From Desulfovibrionaceae bacterium (GTDB taxonomy: Bacteria > Desulfobacterota > Desulfovibrionia > Desulfovibrionales > Desulfovibrionaceae), in assembly GCA_015709315.1 (NCBI GenBank), contig JACCQI010000003.1, forward strand, positions 1 through 64,000: a DNA stretch of 64,000 bases, in the 5' to 3' direction. Positions 30,098-44,802 of this stretch are shown here, one piece after another. Each line of letters begins with the position of its first letter. The first letter of the stretch is position 1. The translations under genes were made by a program, and so were the position numbers. The notes beneath the pieces are model-generated. The model did no database searches, was not told the origin of the DNA, and was given only the letters and a program-made list of their open reading frames with translations.

Positions 30098-32260
30098 ATG
30101 TCCGACGACCTGAACCGGCAAATCTTCAAGGAAGAAGCATACGATCTTCTGCGCGAACTCGAAGGGGCGCTTCTGGAATTGGAGGAGGCGCCCGGCGAAC
30201 TGGACCTGATCAACCGGATATTTCGGGCCTTGCATACCATCAAGGGGTCGGGGTCCATGTTCGGCTTCGAGGAGATAGCCGACTTCACGCACGAGCTGGA
30301 GACCGTTTTCGACAAGGTCCGCAACGGCGAGGCGGCCGTGACTCCAGCCCTGTGCGGCCTTTCCCTTCAGGCCCGCGACCAGATTCGCGCCATGCTCGAC
30401 TCCGAAGACGACGAGGGCATCGAACCGGACAATCGGGAGGCCATCCTCAAGGAGCTGGAAGAGTTTCTGTCCGGCGTGAGTTGCGACCAGGAGGACGCCG
30501 AAGGCGAATCCGAGGCCGCCGAAGGGACGGACGGCGTGAAGCAGCCTGCCGGGGCCAACGAGTACGTCATCCGGGTGGTTCCCAAGGGCGACGCCGAGGT
30601 GGACGTCCAGGCCGTGGAGTCGTTTTTCGAGGAGCTGGAACGGATAGGCGAACTGACGGTCCGGTCCGGCCATGCCGAAACAGGCGCGGGCTGGGAGCTT
30701 TTTCTCGTCACCGACCACGCCAGGGACGGCGTGGAGGACATCTTCTTTTTCCTGACCGCCGATGTGGAGATCGACATCGCCGCGCAGGTCGCCGAGGCCG
30801 GGCCGCCGCCCCCGGAAGAGGCGGCCGTTTCCGAGGCGGAACCCACCACCTTCACCGAGGGCGACGAGGGGGCGGGTACCGACGGCGTGCGGCGGATCGG
30901 CGAAATCCTCGTGGAGAGCGGCGACATTCGGGAGAGCGATCTGCATGAGGCTCTGGAGGAGCAGGAGCAGTCTTCGCCCAAGCGGCCTATCGGCCAGATA
31001 TTGGCCGAGAAGGGCAAGGTCGGCCCGGAAAAGGTCTCGCAGGCGGTCAAGATGCAGGACGAGGCCAAACGTCAGGACGGCCACCGCAAGAAGCAGGAGG
31101 CCCTGTCGTCCATCAGGGTCGCGGCGGAAAAGCTCGATTACCTGGTGGACCTCGTGGGCGAGTTGGTCATTGTCCAGGCGCAGATCACCCAGGTGGTGTC
31201 CGAGAAGAACGACCCGGCCATGACGCTCCTGGCCGAGGAACTGGAACGGCTCAGCGACGAGCTTCGGGATTCCACCTTGGGCATCCGCATGCTGCCTATC
31301 GGTACTTCATTCAGCAAGTTCAGGCGGTTGGTCCGTGATCTTTCGGCTGATTTGGGCAAAAAGATCAGCCTGTCCACCAGCGGCGCGGAGACCGAGTTGG
31401 ACAAGACGGTCATCGAGCGGTTGGGCGACCCCCTGGTGCATCTGCTGCGCAATTCCATTGACCACGGCATCGAGACCCCGCAGGAACGCGAGGCCAAGGG
31501 CAAGCCGCCCCAGGGCAACATCCTGTTGGCCGCCGAGCACTCCGGCGGGGAGGTGCTCATCCGCATCACCGACGACGGCCGCGGCATGAGCAGCGAGATG
31601 ATCCGGGAAAAGGGCATCGAGCGGGGATTGATCGCCAAAGACGCCGAAATGGCCGAAAAAGACTTGCTCAAGCTTATTTTCGAGCCGGGATTCTCCACGG
31701 CCAGCGAAGTGACCAGCGTGTCCGGGCGGGGCGTGGGCATGGACGTGGTGAAGCGGGCCATCGATTCCCTGCGGGGGCTCATCGACATCGACTCCAAGCC
31801 CGACGCGGGCACGACCATCACCATTCGGCTGCCGCTCACCCTGGCCATCATCGACGGTCTGCAGGTGCGCGTCGAGGACGAATACTACGTCATCCCGCTT
31901 TCCCTGGTCGAGGAGTGCGTTGAGCTTTCCAGGTCGGACGTGGATGAAAACGAATCGGGCCAGCGCATTCTTCATCTGCGCGGCGAGATCGTCCCGTATG
32001 TCCACATCCGCGATTTCTTCCGCGTCGAGGGCGACAATCCGCCCATCGAGCAGATCGTCATAACCGGCGCGGAGGGCAGCCGCGTGGGCATTGTGGTGGA
32101 TACCGTCATCGGCGAGCATCAGACGGTCATCAAGAGTCTGGGGCGCGTCTACAAGGACGTTGAAGGCATTTCCGGGGCCACCATCAAGGGCGATGGTTCC
32201 ATTGCGCTCATTCTCGATATTCCGAGTCTCGTGCGGCGGGTCATAGCCGAGTCGCATTAG
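30098..32260 (+). CDS. cheA: Chemotaxis histidine kinase CheA with extra MshEN-like segment
   Basis: 720 residues. The N-terminal HPt domain has phospho-accepting His46 (ALHTIKGSG). A P2-like domain spans about 150-230. Residues about 265-327 hold two short repeats (RIGEILVESGDIRESDL; PIGQILAEKGKVGPEKV) that resemble MshEN/GspE-N motifs. Then come the dimerisation domain, the HATPase with N-box (HLLRNSIDHGIE), G1 (DDGRGM) and G2 (SGRGVGMDVV), and a CheW-like domain. GAGGAG precedes the ATG. cheB follows after 26 bases. No cheW, cheR or cheY is adjacent. Confidence 0.95.
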   Translation: MSDDLNRQIFKEEAYDLLRELEGALLELEEAPGELDLINRIFRALHTIKGSGSMFGFEEIADFTHELETVFDKVRNGEAAVTPALCGLSLQARDQIRAMLDSEDDEGIEPDNREAILKELEEFLSGVSCDQEDAEGESEAAEGTDGVKQPAGANEYVIRVVPKGDAEVDVQAVESFFEELERIGELTVRSGHAETGAGWELFLVTDHARDGVEDIFFFLTADVEIDIAAQVAEAGPPPPEEAAVSEAEPTTFTEGDEGAGTDGVRRIGEILVESGDIRESDLHEALEEQEQSSPKRPIGQILAEKGKVGPEKVSQAVKMQDEAKRQDGHRKKQEALSSIRVAAEKLDYLVDLVGELVIVQAQITQVVSEKNDPAMTLLAEELERLSDELRDSTLGIRMLPIGTSFSKFRRLVRDLSADLGKKISLSTSGAETELDKTVIERLGDPLVHLLRNSIDHGIETPQEREAKGKPPQGNILLAAEHSGGEVLIRITDDGRGMSSEMIREKGIERGLIAKDAEMAEKDLLKLIFEPGFSTASEVTSVSGRGVGMDVVKRAIDSLRGLIDIDSKPDAGTTITIRLPLTLAIIDGLQVRVEDEYYVIPLSLVEECVELSRSDVDENESGQRILHLRGEIVPYVHIRDFFRVEGDNPPIEQIVITGAEGSRVGIVVDTVIGEHQTVIKSLGRVYKDVEGISGATIKGDGSIALILDIPSLVRRVIAESH

Positions 32261-32286
32261 CCAATTCAGTGTCATGAGGTTTCAGA

Positions 32287-33351
32287 ATGCACAAGATCAA
32301 AGTGTTGATTGTCGATGATTCCGCCGTGGTCCGCCAGACTTTGGTGGATATCCTTTCATCCGACCCGCAGATCGAGATAATGGCAACGGCCATCGACCCC
32401 TACGTCGCAGCCGAGAAGCTCAAGAAGGAGATTCCCGACGTCATCACGCTGGACATCGAGATGCCCAGGATGGACGGGTTGACCTTCTTGCAGAAATTGA
32501 TGAAACAACACCCTGTGCCTGTGGTCATTTGTTCGTCCGTGGCCGAGGAGGGGACGGACAACGCGTTGAAGGCTCTTGATTACGGCGCGGTGGAGATCAT
32601 TGCAAAGCCCAAGGTCGGGACAAAGAAATTTCTCGAGGAATCAAGCATCCGACTCATCGACAAAATCAAGGCGGCCGCCCAGGCGCGCACCAGGCCCATC
32701 CGGTTCAAGGCGCCTCCCCTCAAGGTCTCTCCCAAATTGAGCGCCGACGCGGTCATACCCAGGGGAAGTACCTCGGTGGGAGCCACGGAAAAGATATGCC
32801 TGGTGGGGGCCTCCACCGGCGGCACCGAGGCGTTGCGGGTCTTTCTCGAAGCGCAGCCGCCCAACTGCCCGCCCATCGCCATCGTCCAGCACATGCCCGA
32901 GCATTTCACGGCTGCCTTTGCCCGGCGGCTCGACGGCATCTGCCGGATCAACGTCAAGGAGGCGCGTGATGGCGATCTCATGGTGCGCGGCCAGGCCCTT
33001 ATCGCCCCCGGCGACAAGCACATGCTTCTCAAGCGCAACGGGACCAGGTATTGCGTCGAGGTCAAGGGCGGCCCCCTGGTCTCCCGGCACCGGCCGTCCG
33101 TGGACGTCCTGTTCCGGTCCGGGGCGCGTTACGGCGGGGCCAACGTGGTGGCGGCCATCATGACCGGCATGGGCGACGACGGCGCAAAGGGCATTCGGGA
33201 GCTGAAGGACGCCGGGGCCTACACCATCGCCCAGGACGAGGCGTCCTGCGTGGTTTTCGGCATGCCCCAGGAGGCCATCAAGACCGGGGGAGTGGACAAG
33301 GTCCTGCCCTTGACGAAGATCGCGGCGGAGATCGTCCGCGCCTGCGGCTAG
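32287..33351 (+). CDS. cheB: Chemotaxis protein-glutamate methylesterase CheB
   Basis: 354 residues. The receiver domain has the acidic pair at 10-11 (IVDDS), Asp56 (TLDIEMP) as phosphorylation site, and a conserved lysine near 108 (AKPK). The C-terminal esterase has its triad at Ser176 (GASTGG), His202 (QHMPEHF) and Asp298 (GMGDDGA). It removes methyl groups from chemoreceptors when phosphorylated by CheA. It ends at a terminator, so it closes the MCP-cheA-cheB unit. Confidence 0.97.
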   Translation: MHKIKVLIVDDSAVVRQTLVDILSSDPQIEIMATAIDPYVAAEKLKKEIPDVITLDIEMPRMDGLTFLQKLMKQHPVPVVICSSVAEEGTDNALKALDYGAVEIIAKPKVGTKKFLEESSIRLIDKIKAAAQARTRPIRFKAPPLKVSPKLSADAVIPRGSTSVGATEKICLVGASTGGTEALRVFLEAQPPNCPPIAIVQHMPEHFTAAFARRLDGICRINVKEARDGDLMVRGQALIAPGDKHMLLKRNGTRYCVEVKGGPLVSRHRPSVDVLFRSGARYGGANVVAAIMTGMGDDGAKGIRELKDAGAYTIAQDEASCVVFGMPQEAIKTGGVDKVLPLTKIAAEIVRACG

Positions 33352-33373
33352 GACCGCCGGGAAACGGGAATGC

Positions 33374-33409
33374 AACAGCCTCCGCCGGAATTCCCGGCGG
33401 GGGCTGTTT
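33374..33409 (+). terminator. Terminator after cheB
   Basis: A 15-bp stem with one G-U pair (33374-33388 with 33394-33408), AATTC loop, and only a short T run (33407-33409). It also faces the convergent DUF190 gene. Confidence 0.75.
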
Positions 33410-33413
33410 CGCA

Positions 33414-33746
33414 TCAGGAGTGGCGGTAGGTCATGACGCTCACCGGCTCTCTGGTGACCATGCCCTCCTTGACCATGTCGTCGAGCAGAAGGAGCAGGGG
33501 GGCCAGCCGGTCGGGGTGGTCGATGATTTCCACCACCACGGGCAGCCCTTCCGAGAGCCTGAGTATCTTGCTGGTGTGGATGAGGCTGTTGGCCCCGAAG
33601 CCGAGGAGTCCCCGGAAGACGGTGGCCCCGGCCAGTTCGAGTTTGCGCGCTTCCCGGACGATGGCTTCGGCCAGGGGCTGGTTTCCGAACTTGTCGTCTT
33701 CGCCGATGTAGATTCGGACCCGTTCCGCTTTTTCGAGGAGTTTCAT
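33414..33746 (-). CDS. DUF190 family protein
   Basis: 110 residues, normal for DUF190. The conserved runs AERVRIYIGEDDK, GATVFRGLLGFGANS and PVVVEIIDHPDRL are present, giving a ferredoxin-like, PII-resembling fold. The gene is a known neighbour of crcB, here 18 bases downstream of it on the same strand, so a role with the fluoride channel is likely. Confidence 0.88.
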   Translation of the reverse strand: MKLLEKAERVRIYIGEDDKFGNQPLAEAIVREARKLELAGATVFRGLLGFGANSLIHTSKILRLSEGLPVVVEIIDHPDRLAPLLLLLDDMVKEGMVTREPVSVMTYRHS

Positions 33747-33764
33747 GCCGTTCTCCGGGGAGGA

Positions 33765-34142
33765 TTACACGAGGCGTCCAAGGGCGATGCCGAGGATGAC
33801 CAGGGCCAGCCCGGCCACGGACTGGCCGACCACGTTGCCGAGGACCGCCGCGTACTGTCCGAGCTTGACCAATTCCGAGGTCTCGAACATGTATGTGGAA
33901 AATGTGGTGAACGCGCCCATGAAGCCGGTCAAAAAGAGCAGGCGGATTTCGGAGCCGGGCAGAAGGCGGTTTTCGAAGAACCCCCATACCGCACCGAAAA
34001 GCAGGCAGCCGAGCATGTTCACGGCAAAGGTGCCGAGCGGGAACGCGGTCCCGGCCCATCGCTGGGCCACGCCCGACAACCAATAGCGGGACAGGGTGCC
34101 GGCCGCGCCGCCCACGCCGAGATAGAGAATTTTCGTCAACAT
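33765..34142 (-). CDS. crcB: CrcB/Fluc fluoride channel
   Basis: 125 residues from ATG 34142, with four membrane segments. Fluc signatures are present: GGAAGTLSRYWLSG, the phenylalanine-bearing GFMGAFTTFSTYMFE and NMLGCLLFG. The channel exports fluoride as a dimer. Only one copy is here, so it would be a homodimer. No fluoride riboswitch was seen in the 35 bases before the divergent CYTH gene's start, although one could lie inside that gene. Confidence 0.92.
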   Translation of the reverse strand: MLTKILYLGVGGAAGTLSRYWLSGVAQRWAGTAFPLGTFAVNMLGCLLFGAVWGFFENRLLPGSEIRLLFLTGFMGAFTTFSTYMFETSELVKLGQYAAVLGNVVGQSVAGLALVILGIALGRLV

Positions 34143-34177
34143 TTCGATTTGTGTACAGCAACACCCTGGGGGAGGCA

Positions 34178-34798
34178 ATGGCCCTGGAAAGCGAGTTGAA
34201 ATTTTTGGATGCGGACCTGGCGGCGACCAGCCGCCGCCTGCGCGAGTCCGGCGGCGAGAGCCTGGGCCGCTATTTCGAGTCCAATGCGGTCTTCGATTAC
34301 CCGGACAGGTCGCTGAAGGAAAAGGGGATTCTCCTGCGCCTGCGCGAGCGGCAGGGCGGGGCCGTGCTGACCGTGAAGCGCCCTCCGAGGGACGCCGCGC
34401 CCTCCGCGCTCAAGGTCTTCGAGGAGATCGAGACCGGGGTGGACGATTGCGCCGCCATGCGTCGGTCACTGCTGGCCGTGGGGTTCATCGAGGCGTTCGG
34501 CTACGAGAAGGTGCGGGAGAAGTGGCGGTTCATGGATTGCGTGGTCTGCCTGGACATGCTCCCGTTCGGCGATTTCGTGGAGATCGAGGGCACGGGCGCC
34601 GCCGTGCCCGCCTGCGCCGCCGCTCTGGGGCTTGAAGACCGGCAAACCTCCACGGCCACCTACCACGCGCTCAACCTTGAGCAACGCCGGGCCGAGGGCC
34701 TGGCCCCGGACGAGAATTTCCGCTTCGACCCGTCCGCGCGCGGGGAGCTGTTGCGGGCCATCGGAAAAGATTGGCTCGCAACCCTCGACAGGCGGTGA
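34178..34798 (+). CDS. CYTH-domain phosphatase/cyclase family protein
   Basis: 206 residues from ATG 34178, chosen because GGGGGAGG precedes it; a GTG at 34151 lacks one. The CYTH signature ExExK is at the start (ESELKFL). The tunnel's charged residues appear as RLRERQ, LTVKRP and EIETGV, with FVEIEG near residue 140. Family members include class IV adenylate cyclases and thiamine-triphosphatases or inorganic triphosphatases; the sequence does not decide. It is divergent from crcB, with starts 35 bases apart. Confidence 0.8.
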   Translation: MALESELKFLDADLAATSRRLRESGGESLGRYFESNAVFDYPDRSLKEKGILLRLRERQGGAVLTVKRPPRDAAPSALKVFEEIETGVDDCAAMRRSLLAVGFIEAFGYEKVREKWRFMDCVVCLDMLPFGDFVEIEGTGAAVPACAAALGLEDRQTSTATYHALNLEQRRAEGLAPDENFRFDPSARGELLRAIGKDWLATLDRR

Positions 34799-34856
34799 AA
34801 TCGACTTTATATTCATTCCCAAGGATGAATAGAGTATTGTTGGAGATCGAACCGAA

Positions 34857-35171
34857 ATGACCGACCCTCTTACCGGGGACCGATCCGATTCCGGACTGCT
34901 TGACCAACGAGAGGCCAAGGAGCCCAGAAGGTATAAGGTCCTGCTGCACAACGACGATTACACGACCATGGATTTCGTGGTCGAGATACTGGTGCGCGTC
35001 TTTCACAAGACGGAGGCCCAGGCCACGGCCATCATGTTCGCGGTCCACAACGAGGGATACGGCGTCTGCGGCACCTACACCGCGGAAGTGGCCGAGACCA
35101 AGGTGGACCTGGTTCACAGGCTTGCCAAAAGCGCCGGTTTTCCGCTCAAGTGCAGCATGGAAGGTGAATGA
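34857..35171 (+). CDS. clpS: ClpS adaptor for N-degron substrates
   Basis: 104 residues. The N-terminal tail precedes the ClpS core, with LHNDDYTTMDFVVEIL at the hydrophobic pocket and the conserved FHKTEAQATAIMFAVHNEG. It hands proteins bearing destabilising N-terminal residues to ClpA, encoded three bases downstream. Aat, which makes such N-termini, lies after clpA. Confidence 0.95.
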   Translation: MTDPLTGDRSDSGLLDQREAKEPRRYKVLLHNDDYTTMDFVVEILVRVFHKTEAQATAIMFAVHNEGYGVCGTYTAEVAETKVDLVHRLAKSAGFPLKCSMEGE

Positions 35172-35174
35172 CAT

Positions 35175-37493
<2,319 letters not shown>

Positions 37494-37500
37494 CCAAGAC

Positions 37501-37528
37501 AAGGGGCGGCCCGAGGCCGCCCCTTTCG
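37501..37528 (+). terminator. GC-rich hairpin between clpA and aat
   Basis: An 11-bp perfect stem (37501-37511 with 37515-37525), 3-base loop and only three T. A weak or partial terminator; it ends 12 bases before aat and may reduce its translation. Confidence 0.55.
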
Positions 37529-37539
37529 TGCGGCACCCC

Positions 37540-38229
37540 ATGACCATCTACCGGCTTTTTAAAGAACCCATATTCCCCGACCCCGAAGAGGCCGATCACG
37601 ACGGCCTGCTGGCCGTGGGCGGCGACCTTTCGCCCAGGCGGCTGATAAACGCCTACGCCAACGGCATCTTCCCCTGGTACGCCGAAGGCTCGCCCATCCT
37701 GTGGTGGTCCACCAACCCGCGCCTGGTCCTGATTCCCGAGGAGTTTCACCTGCCGCGCAGCCTCAAGCGGGTGCTCAACAAGGGGCGGTTCACTTTCACC
37801 CTGGACACGCAGTTCGGCGCGGTCATCCGCCGGTGCGCCTGCGCGCCCCGGCCCGCGCAGGAGGGCACCTGGATCGTCGAGGAGATGGTGGACGCCTACA
37901 TCGCGCTTTACGAGCTGGGATACGCCCACTCCGTGGAGGCGTGGCTGGACGGCGAATTGGTGGGCGGCCTGTACGGGGTGGCCCTGGGTTCGGTCTTTTA
38001 CGGCGAGTCCATGTTCCACCACGTGCCCGACGCGTCCAAGGCGGCCTTTGCCGTGTTCGTGGAGCAGCTCGTGAAGTGGGATTTCAGCCTCATCGACTGC
38101 CAGCAGACCACCAATCATCTGCTGCGGTTCGGGGCGCGCGAGATGCAGCGCTTCCGGTTCCTGGCCATGGTGCGCGAGGGCGTGGACCGGCCGGGCCGGG
38201 TGGGGAAATGGCGCTTCGACGGCGCGTAG
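37540..38229 (+). CDS. aat: Leucyl/phenylalanyl-tRNA-protein transferase
   Basis: 229 residues from ATG 37540. Aat attaches Leu or Phe to proteins beginning with Arg or Lys, making N-degrons for ClpS-ClpA-ClpP. Family motifs include FPDPEEADHDGLLAVGGDLS, the WYAEGSPILWWSTNPR region, and GGLYGVALGSVFYGESMF. The ribosome-binding site is weak. A hairpin lies between it and clpA. It ends three bases before the convergent gene at 38233. Confidence 0.96.
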   Translation: MTIYRLFKEPIFPDPEEADHDGLLAVGGDLSPRRLINAYANGIFPWYAEGSPILWWSTNPRLVLIPEEFHLPRSLKRVLNKGRFTFTLDTQFGAVIRRCACAPRPAQEGTWIVEEMVDAYIALYELGYAHSVEAWLDGELVGGLYGVALGSVFYGESMFHHVPDASKAAFAVFVEQLVKWDFSLIDCQQTTNHLLRFGAREMQRFRFLAMVREGVDRPGRVGKWRFDGA

Positions 38230-38232
38230 CCG

Positions 38233-38715
38233 CTATTCGTTTTCCTCCACCAGGGGCGGATGCAGGCTCAGGTCGTAGAAACCCTTCAGGGGCATTTTCA
38301 GCGGATAGCTCGGGATTTTGGCGAATTCGATGAACCCGGTGGACTTGCCCGTCCGAACCTGGGTGAAGCCGGTCAGCCCGGCGGGAACCGGGAAGGACAG
38401 CGGTGCGGAACGTATGGCCGTAAGCCTTGTGGAATATTGTGTTTTCAGGTATTCGACAATGGTATTCCGCTCGTCCTCGGTAAAGGCTTCGAGGATGATC
38501 CGCTTGCTGCCCTCCGGGTCGGCGGACAGGGTGTTGACGGGGTCGCCCACCAGCCGGTCCCAGTCCATGCCCTCGTACTCTTCGGGGTCCCAGTCGGGGC
38601 GGAAAAGGTGGACCTCCACGTCGCGCCGCCCCTTGAAGCTTCGGATGACCATGGAAACAGCGAAGGCGCGGTCGGCCGGGAGCGATGTTTCGGGATTGAT
38701 TATGGTGATGTCCAT
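38233..38715 (-). CDS. Hypothetical protein
   Basis: 160 residues with GGAG nine bases before the ATG. No signal or membrane segment; acidic overall (pairs such as [12 protein letters not shown]). It looks like a compact soluble domain and ends in LVEENE. No family was recognised. It is convergent with aat and divergent from uvrB. Confidence 0.6.
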   Translation of the reverse strand: MDITIINPETSLPADRAFAVSMVIRSFKGRRDVEVHLFRPDWDPEEYEGMDWDRLVGDPVNTLSADPEGSKRIILEAFTEDERNTIVEYLKTQYSTRLTAIRSAPLSFPVPAGLTGFTQVRTGKSTGFIEFAKIPSYPLKMPLKGFYDLSLHPPLVEENE

Positions 38716-38801
38716 GTCGGCACTCCGGGTGGATGTATTGTGTTTTTCACTTGTTTCATACGTCTTTTGCCGGGCTATCTCAAGCCTTTGAAGAATCGCA
38801 C

Positions 38802-40802
<2,001 letters not shown>

Positions 40803-40805
40803 GCG

Positions 40806-41840
40806 ATGGCTGATCTGCTGCATAGGCGAATGCTCCGCCTGAGAGCGAGGCTCGGTTCCTTCTGGAGTCTGGTTCTGGGCGCGGTATACATGGTCCTGGT
40901 CTTTCTCGTCGGGATCGTCTTCTACATGGCCTACGAGCACTGGAATTTCATCAGTTCGTTCTACATGGTCGTCATCACCCTTTCCACGGTCGGCTTCATG
41001 GAAGTCAAGGAACTGTCCGAGATGGGCAGGCTGTTCACCACGTTCCTCATTATGGGCGGGGTGGGCGGTTTCATCTACATTGCGGGCGCGTTCGCCCAGG
41101 TCCTCATTGACGGACGTTTGCAAATCATGTGGGGTAAGCACAAGATGATGAAGGAAATAAGCAAGCTGAAAAATCATTTTATCATCTGCGGTTATGGCCG
41201 CATCGGCAGCGTGGTCGTTCAGGAAATCCGGGCCGAGGGGCATGATGTGGTGGTCATCGAACAGGACGCCGACCTCATCGACGCCATGGAGCAGGAAGGC
41301 ATTTTGTGCATCGAGGGCGACGCCACCAACGACAGCGTGCTCCTGAGCGCCGGGCTGAAGAACGCCAAATCCCTCATCTCCGCCTTGACCAACGAGGCAG
41401 CCAACGTCTACGTCACCCTCACCGCCCGCCAGCTCTGCCCGGACGTCACCATCGTGGCCCGCGCGGGAGAGAAGTCCCACATCTCCCGGCTGGAACTGGC
41501 CGGGGCCGACCGCGTGGTGCTGCCCCATTTCATCGGCGGTCTGCGCATGGCCCAGAACGTGCTGCGTCCCACGGTGACCAACTTCATGGATCTGGCCATG
41601 CGCGGCGGCATCGACCTCCAGATGGAGGAGCTGGCCGTGTCCCCGGAATCCGAGCTGGTGGACAAAGACCTTGTGGAGTCCAGGATTCGGCCCAATTTCG
41701 ATTTGATCATCATCGCCATCAAGAAGGAATCCGGCGACATGATCTTCAATCCGGGTCCCAAGGAAGTCATCAACGCCCGGGATACCCTCCTGGCGGTCGG
41801 TAAGAAAGCAAACCTGTCCGCACTGAAAAATATCCTTTAA
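40806..41840 (+). CDS. Two-TM potassium channel with TrkA-type (RCK) regulatory domains
   Basis: 344 residues. Two membrane segments (about 22-42 and 73-95) enclose a pore loop with TVGFMEV where K+ channels have TVGYGD: the second filter glycine is Met. Next is a TrkA-N domain with the Rossmann loop IICGYGRIGSVVVQEI and the acid ending helix (VVVIEQDADL). A TrkA-C domain lies at about 265-344. It is probably a ligand-gated cation channel; selectivity may differ. It is three bases after uvrB and 13 before ligA. Confidence 0.88.
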   Translation: MADLLHRRMLRLRARLGSFWSLVLGAVYMVLVFLVGIVFYMAYEHWNFISSFYMVVITLSTVGFMEVKELSEMGRLFTTFLIMGGVGGFIYIAGAFAQVLIDGRLQIMWGKHKMMKEISKLKNHFIICGYGRIGSVVVQEIRAEGHDVVVIEQDADLIDAMEQEGILCIEGDATNDSVLLSAGLKNAKSLISALTNEAANVYVTLTARQLCPDVTIVARAGEKSHISRLELAGADRVVLPHFIGGLRMAQNVLRPTVTNFMDLAMRGGIDLQMEELAVSPESELVDKDLVESRIRPNFDLIIIAIKKESGDMIFNPGPKEVINARDTLLAVGKKANLSALKNIL

Positions 41841-41853
41841 TATATTAAAATAG

Positions 41854-43917
<2,064 letters not shown>

Positions 43918-43953
43918 AACATACATTTTTCAACCTGTTTTATGGGGGACACC

Positions 43954-44733
43954 ATGGGTGTGGACATCGTCATTTTGGGCGCCAAGGGGCGCATGGGCAA
44001 CATGCTGGTCAACATGACCCTGGCCGACGAGGAGTTGAACCTGGTGGGCGCGTGCGAGCGCAAGGGCAACGCCGACGGCTTGGCCTATGAGGGCTGCGAG
44101 GTTTCGGACTGCCTGGAAGATTTGCTGCCCAAGGTTCCGGGCGCGGTGATCATCGACTTCACGGCTCCCGAGGCGTCCGTGGCCATGGCCAGGACAGCCG
44201 CCCGGTTCGGCAATCCGGCCGTCATCGGCACCACCGGCCTGAGCGACGCGCAGCAGGCCGAACTGGCCGAGTCCGCCAAGCGGATTCCCCTGTTCTGGGC
44301 GCCGAACATGTCCGTGGGCGTCAACGTGCTGCTCAAGATCATGCCGCAACTGGCCCAGGCCCTGGGCGACGCATACGACATCGAGATCGTCGAGACCCAC
44401 CACAGGATGAAGAAGGACTCTCCCAGCGGCACGGCGATCAAGCTGGCCCAGAATCTGGCCGAGGCCCGTGGCTGGAATTACGACGACGTGAAAAAGCACT
44501 GCCGCGACGGCATCATCGGCGAGCGCCCCAAAAAGGAGATCGGCGTGCAGACCCTGCGCGGCGGGGACGTGGTGGGCGATCACACCATGTTCTTCTTCGG
44601 GCCGGGCGAGCGCATCGAGGTCACCCACCGCGCCCACTCGCGTGAGACCTTTGCCGCCGGAGCCTTGCGGGCCGCCAAATGGCTGTCCCGGCAAAAGTCC
44701 GGAAAGCTCTACGCCATGGCTGACGTTTTCTGA
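43954..44733 (+). CDS. dapB: 4-hydroxy-tetrahydrodipicolinate reductase
   Basis: 259 residues from ATG 43954, which follows GGGGGA; ATG 43942 lacks one. DapB makes tetrahydrodipicolinate for lysine and meso-diaminopimelate. The NAD(P)-binding loop is GAKGRMGNM; catalytic and substrate residues are in the [15 protein letters not shown] motif. Length is normal. A strong terminator follows. Confidence 0.95.
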   Translation: MGVDIVILGAKGRMGNMLVNMTLADEELNLVGACERKGNADGLAYEGCEVSDCLEDLLPKVPGAVIIDFTAPEASVAMARTAARFGNPAVIGTTGLSDAQQAELAESAKRIPLFWAPNMSVGVNVLLKIMPQLAQALGDAYDIEIVETHHRMKKDSPSGTAIKLAQNLAEARGWNYDDVKKHCRDGIIGERPKKEIGVQTLRGGDVVGDHTMFFFGPGERIEVTHRAHSRETFAAGALRAAKWLSRQKSGKLYAMADVF

Positions 44734-44754
44734 TCCGGTAATACACAGACAGCG

Positions 44755-44794
44755 AAAAAAGGAAGCCAGCCTTGTCCGGCTTCCTTTTTTTTGG
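44755..44794 (+). terminator. Terminator after dapB
   Basis: A 13-bp stem (44755-44767 with 44778-44790) with a ten-base loop and an eight-base T run (44785-44792). The next gene starts 9 bases later. Confidence 0.9.
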
Positions 44795-44802
44795 ACGGGC
44801 GC

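Noticed and set aside
34143-34177. Fluoride riboswitch upstream of crcB
   Set aside because: The 35-base gap between the divergent starts is too short and lacks the consensus; one inside the CYTH gene was not apparent.
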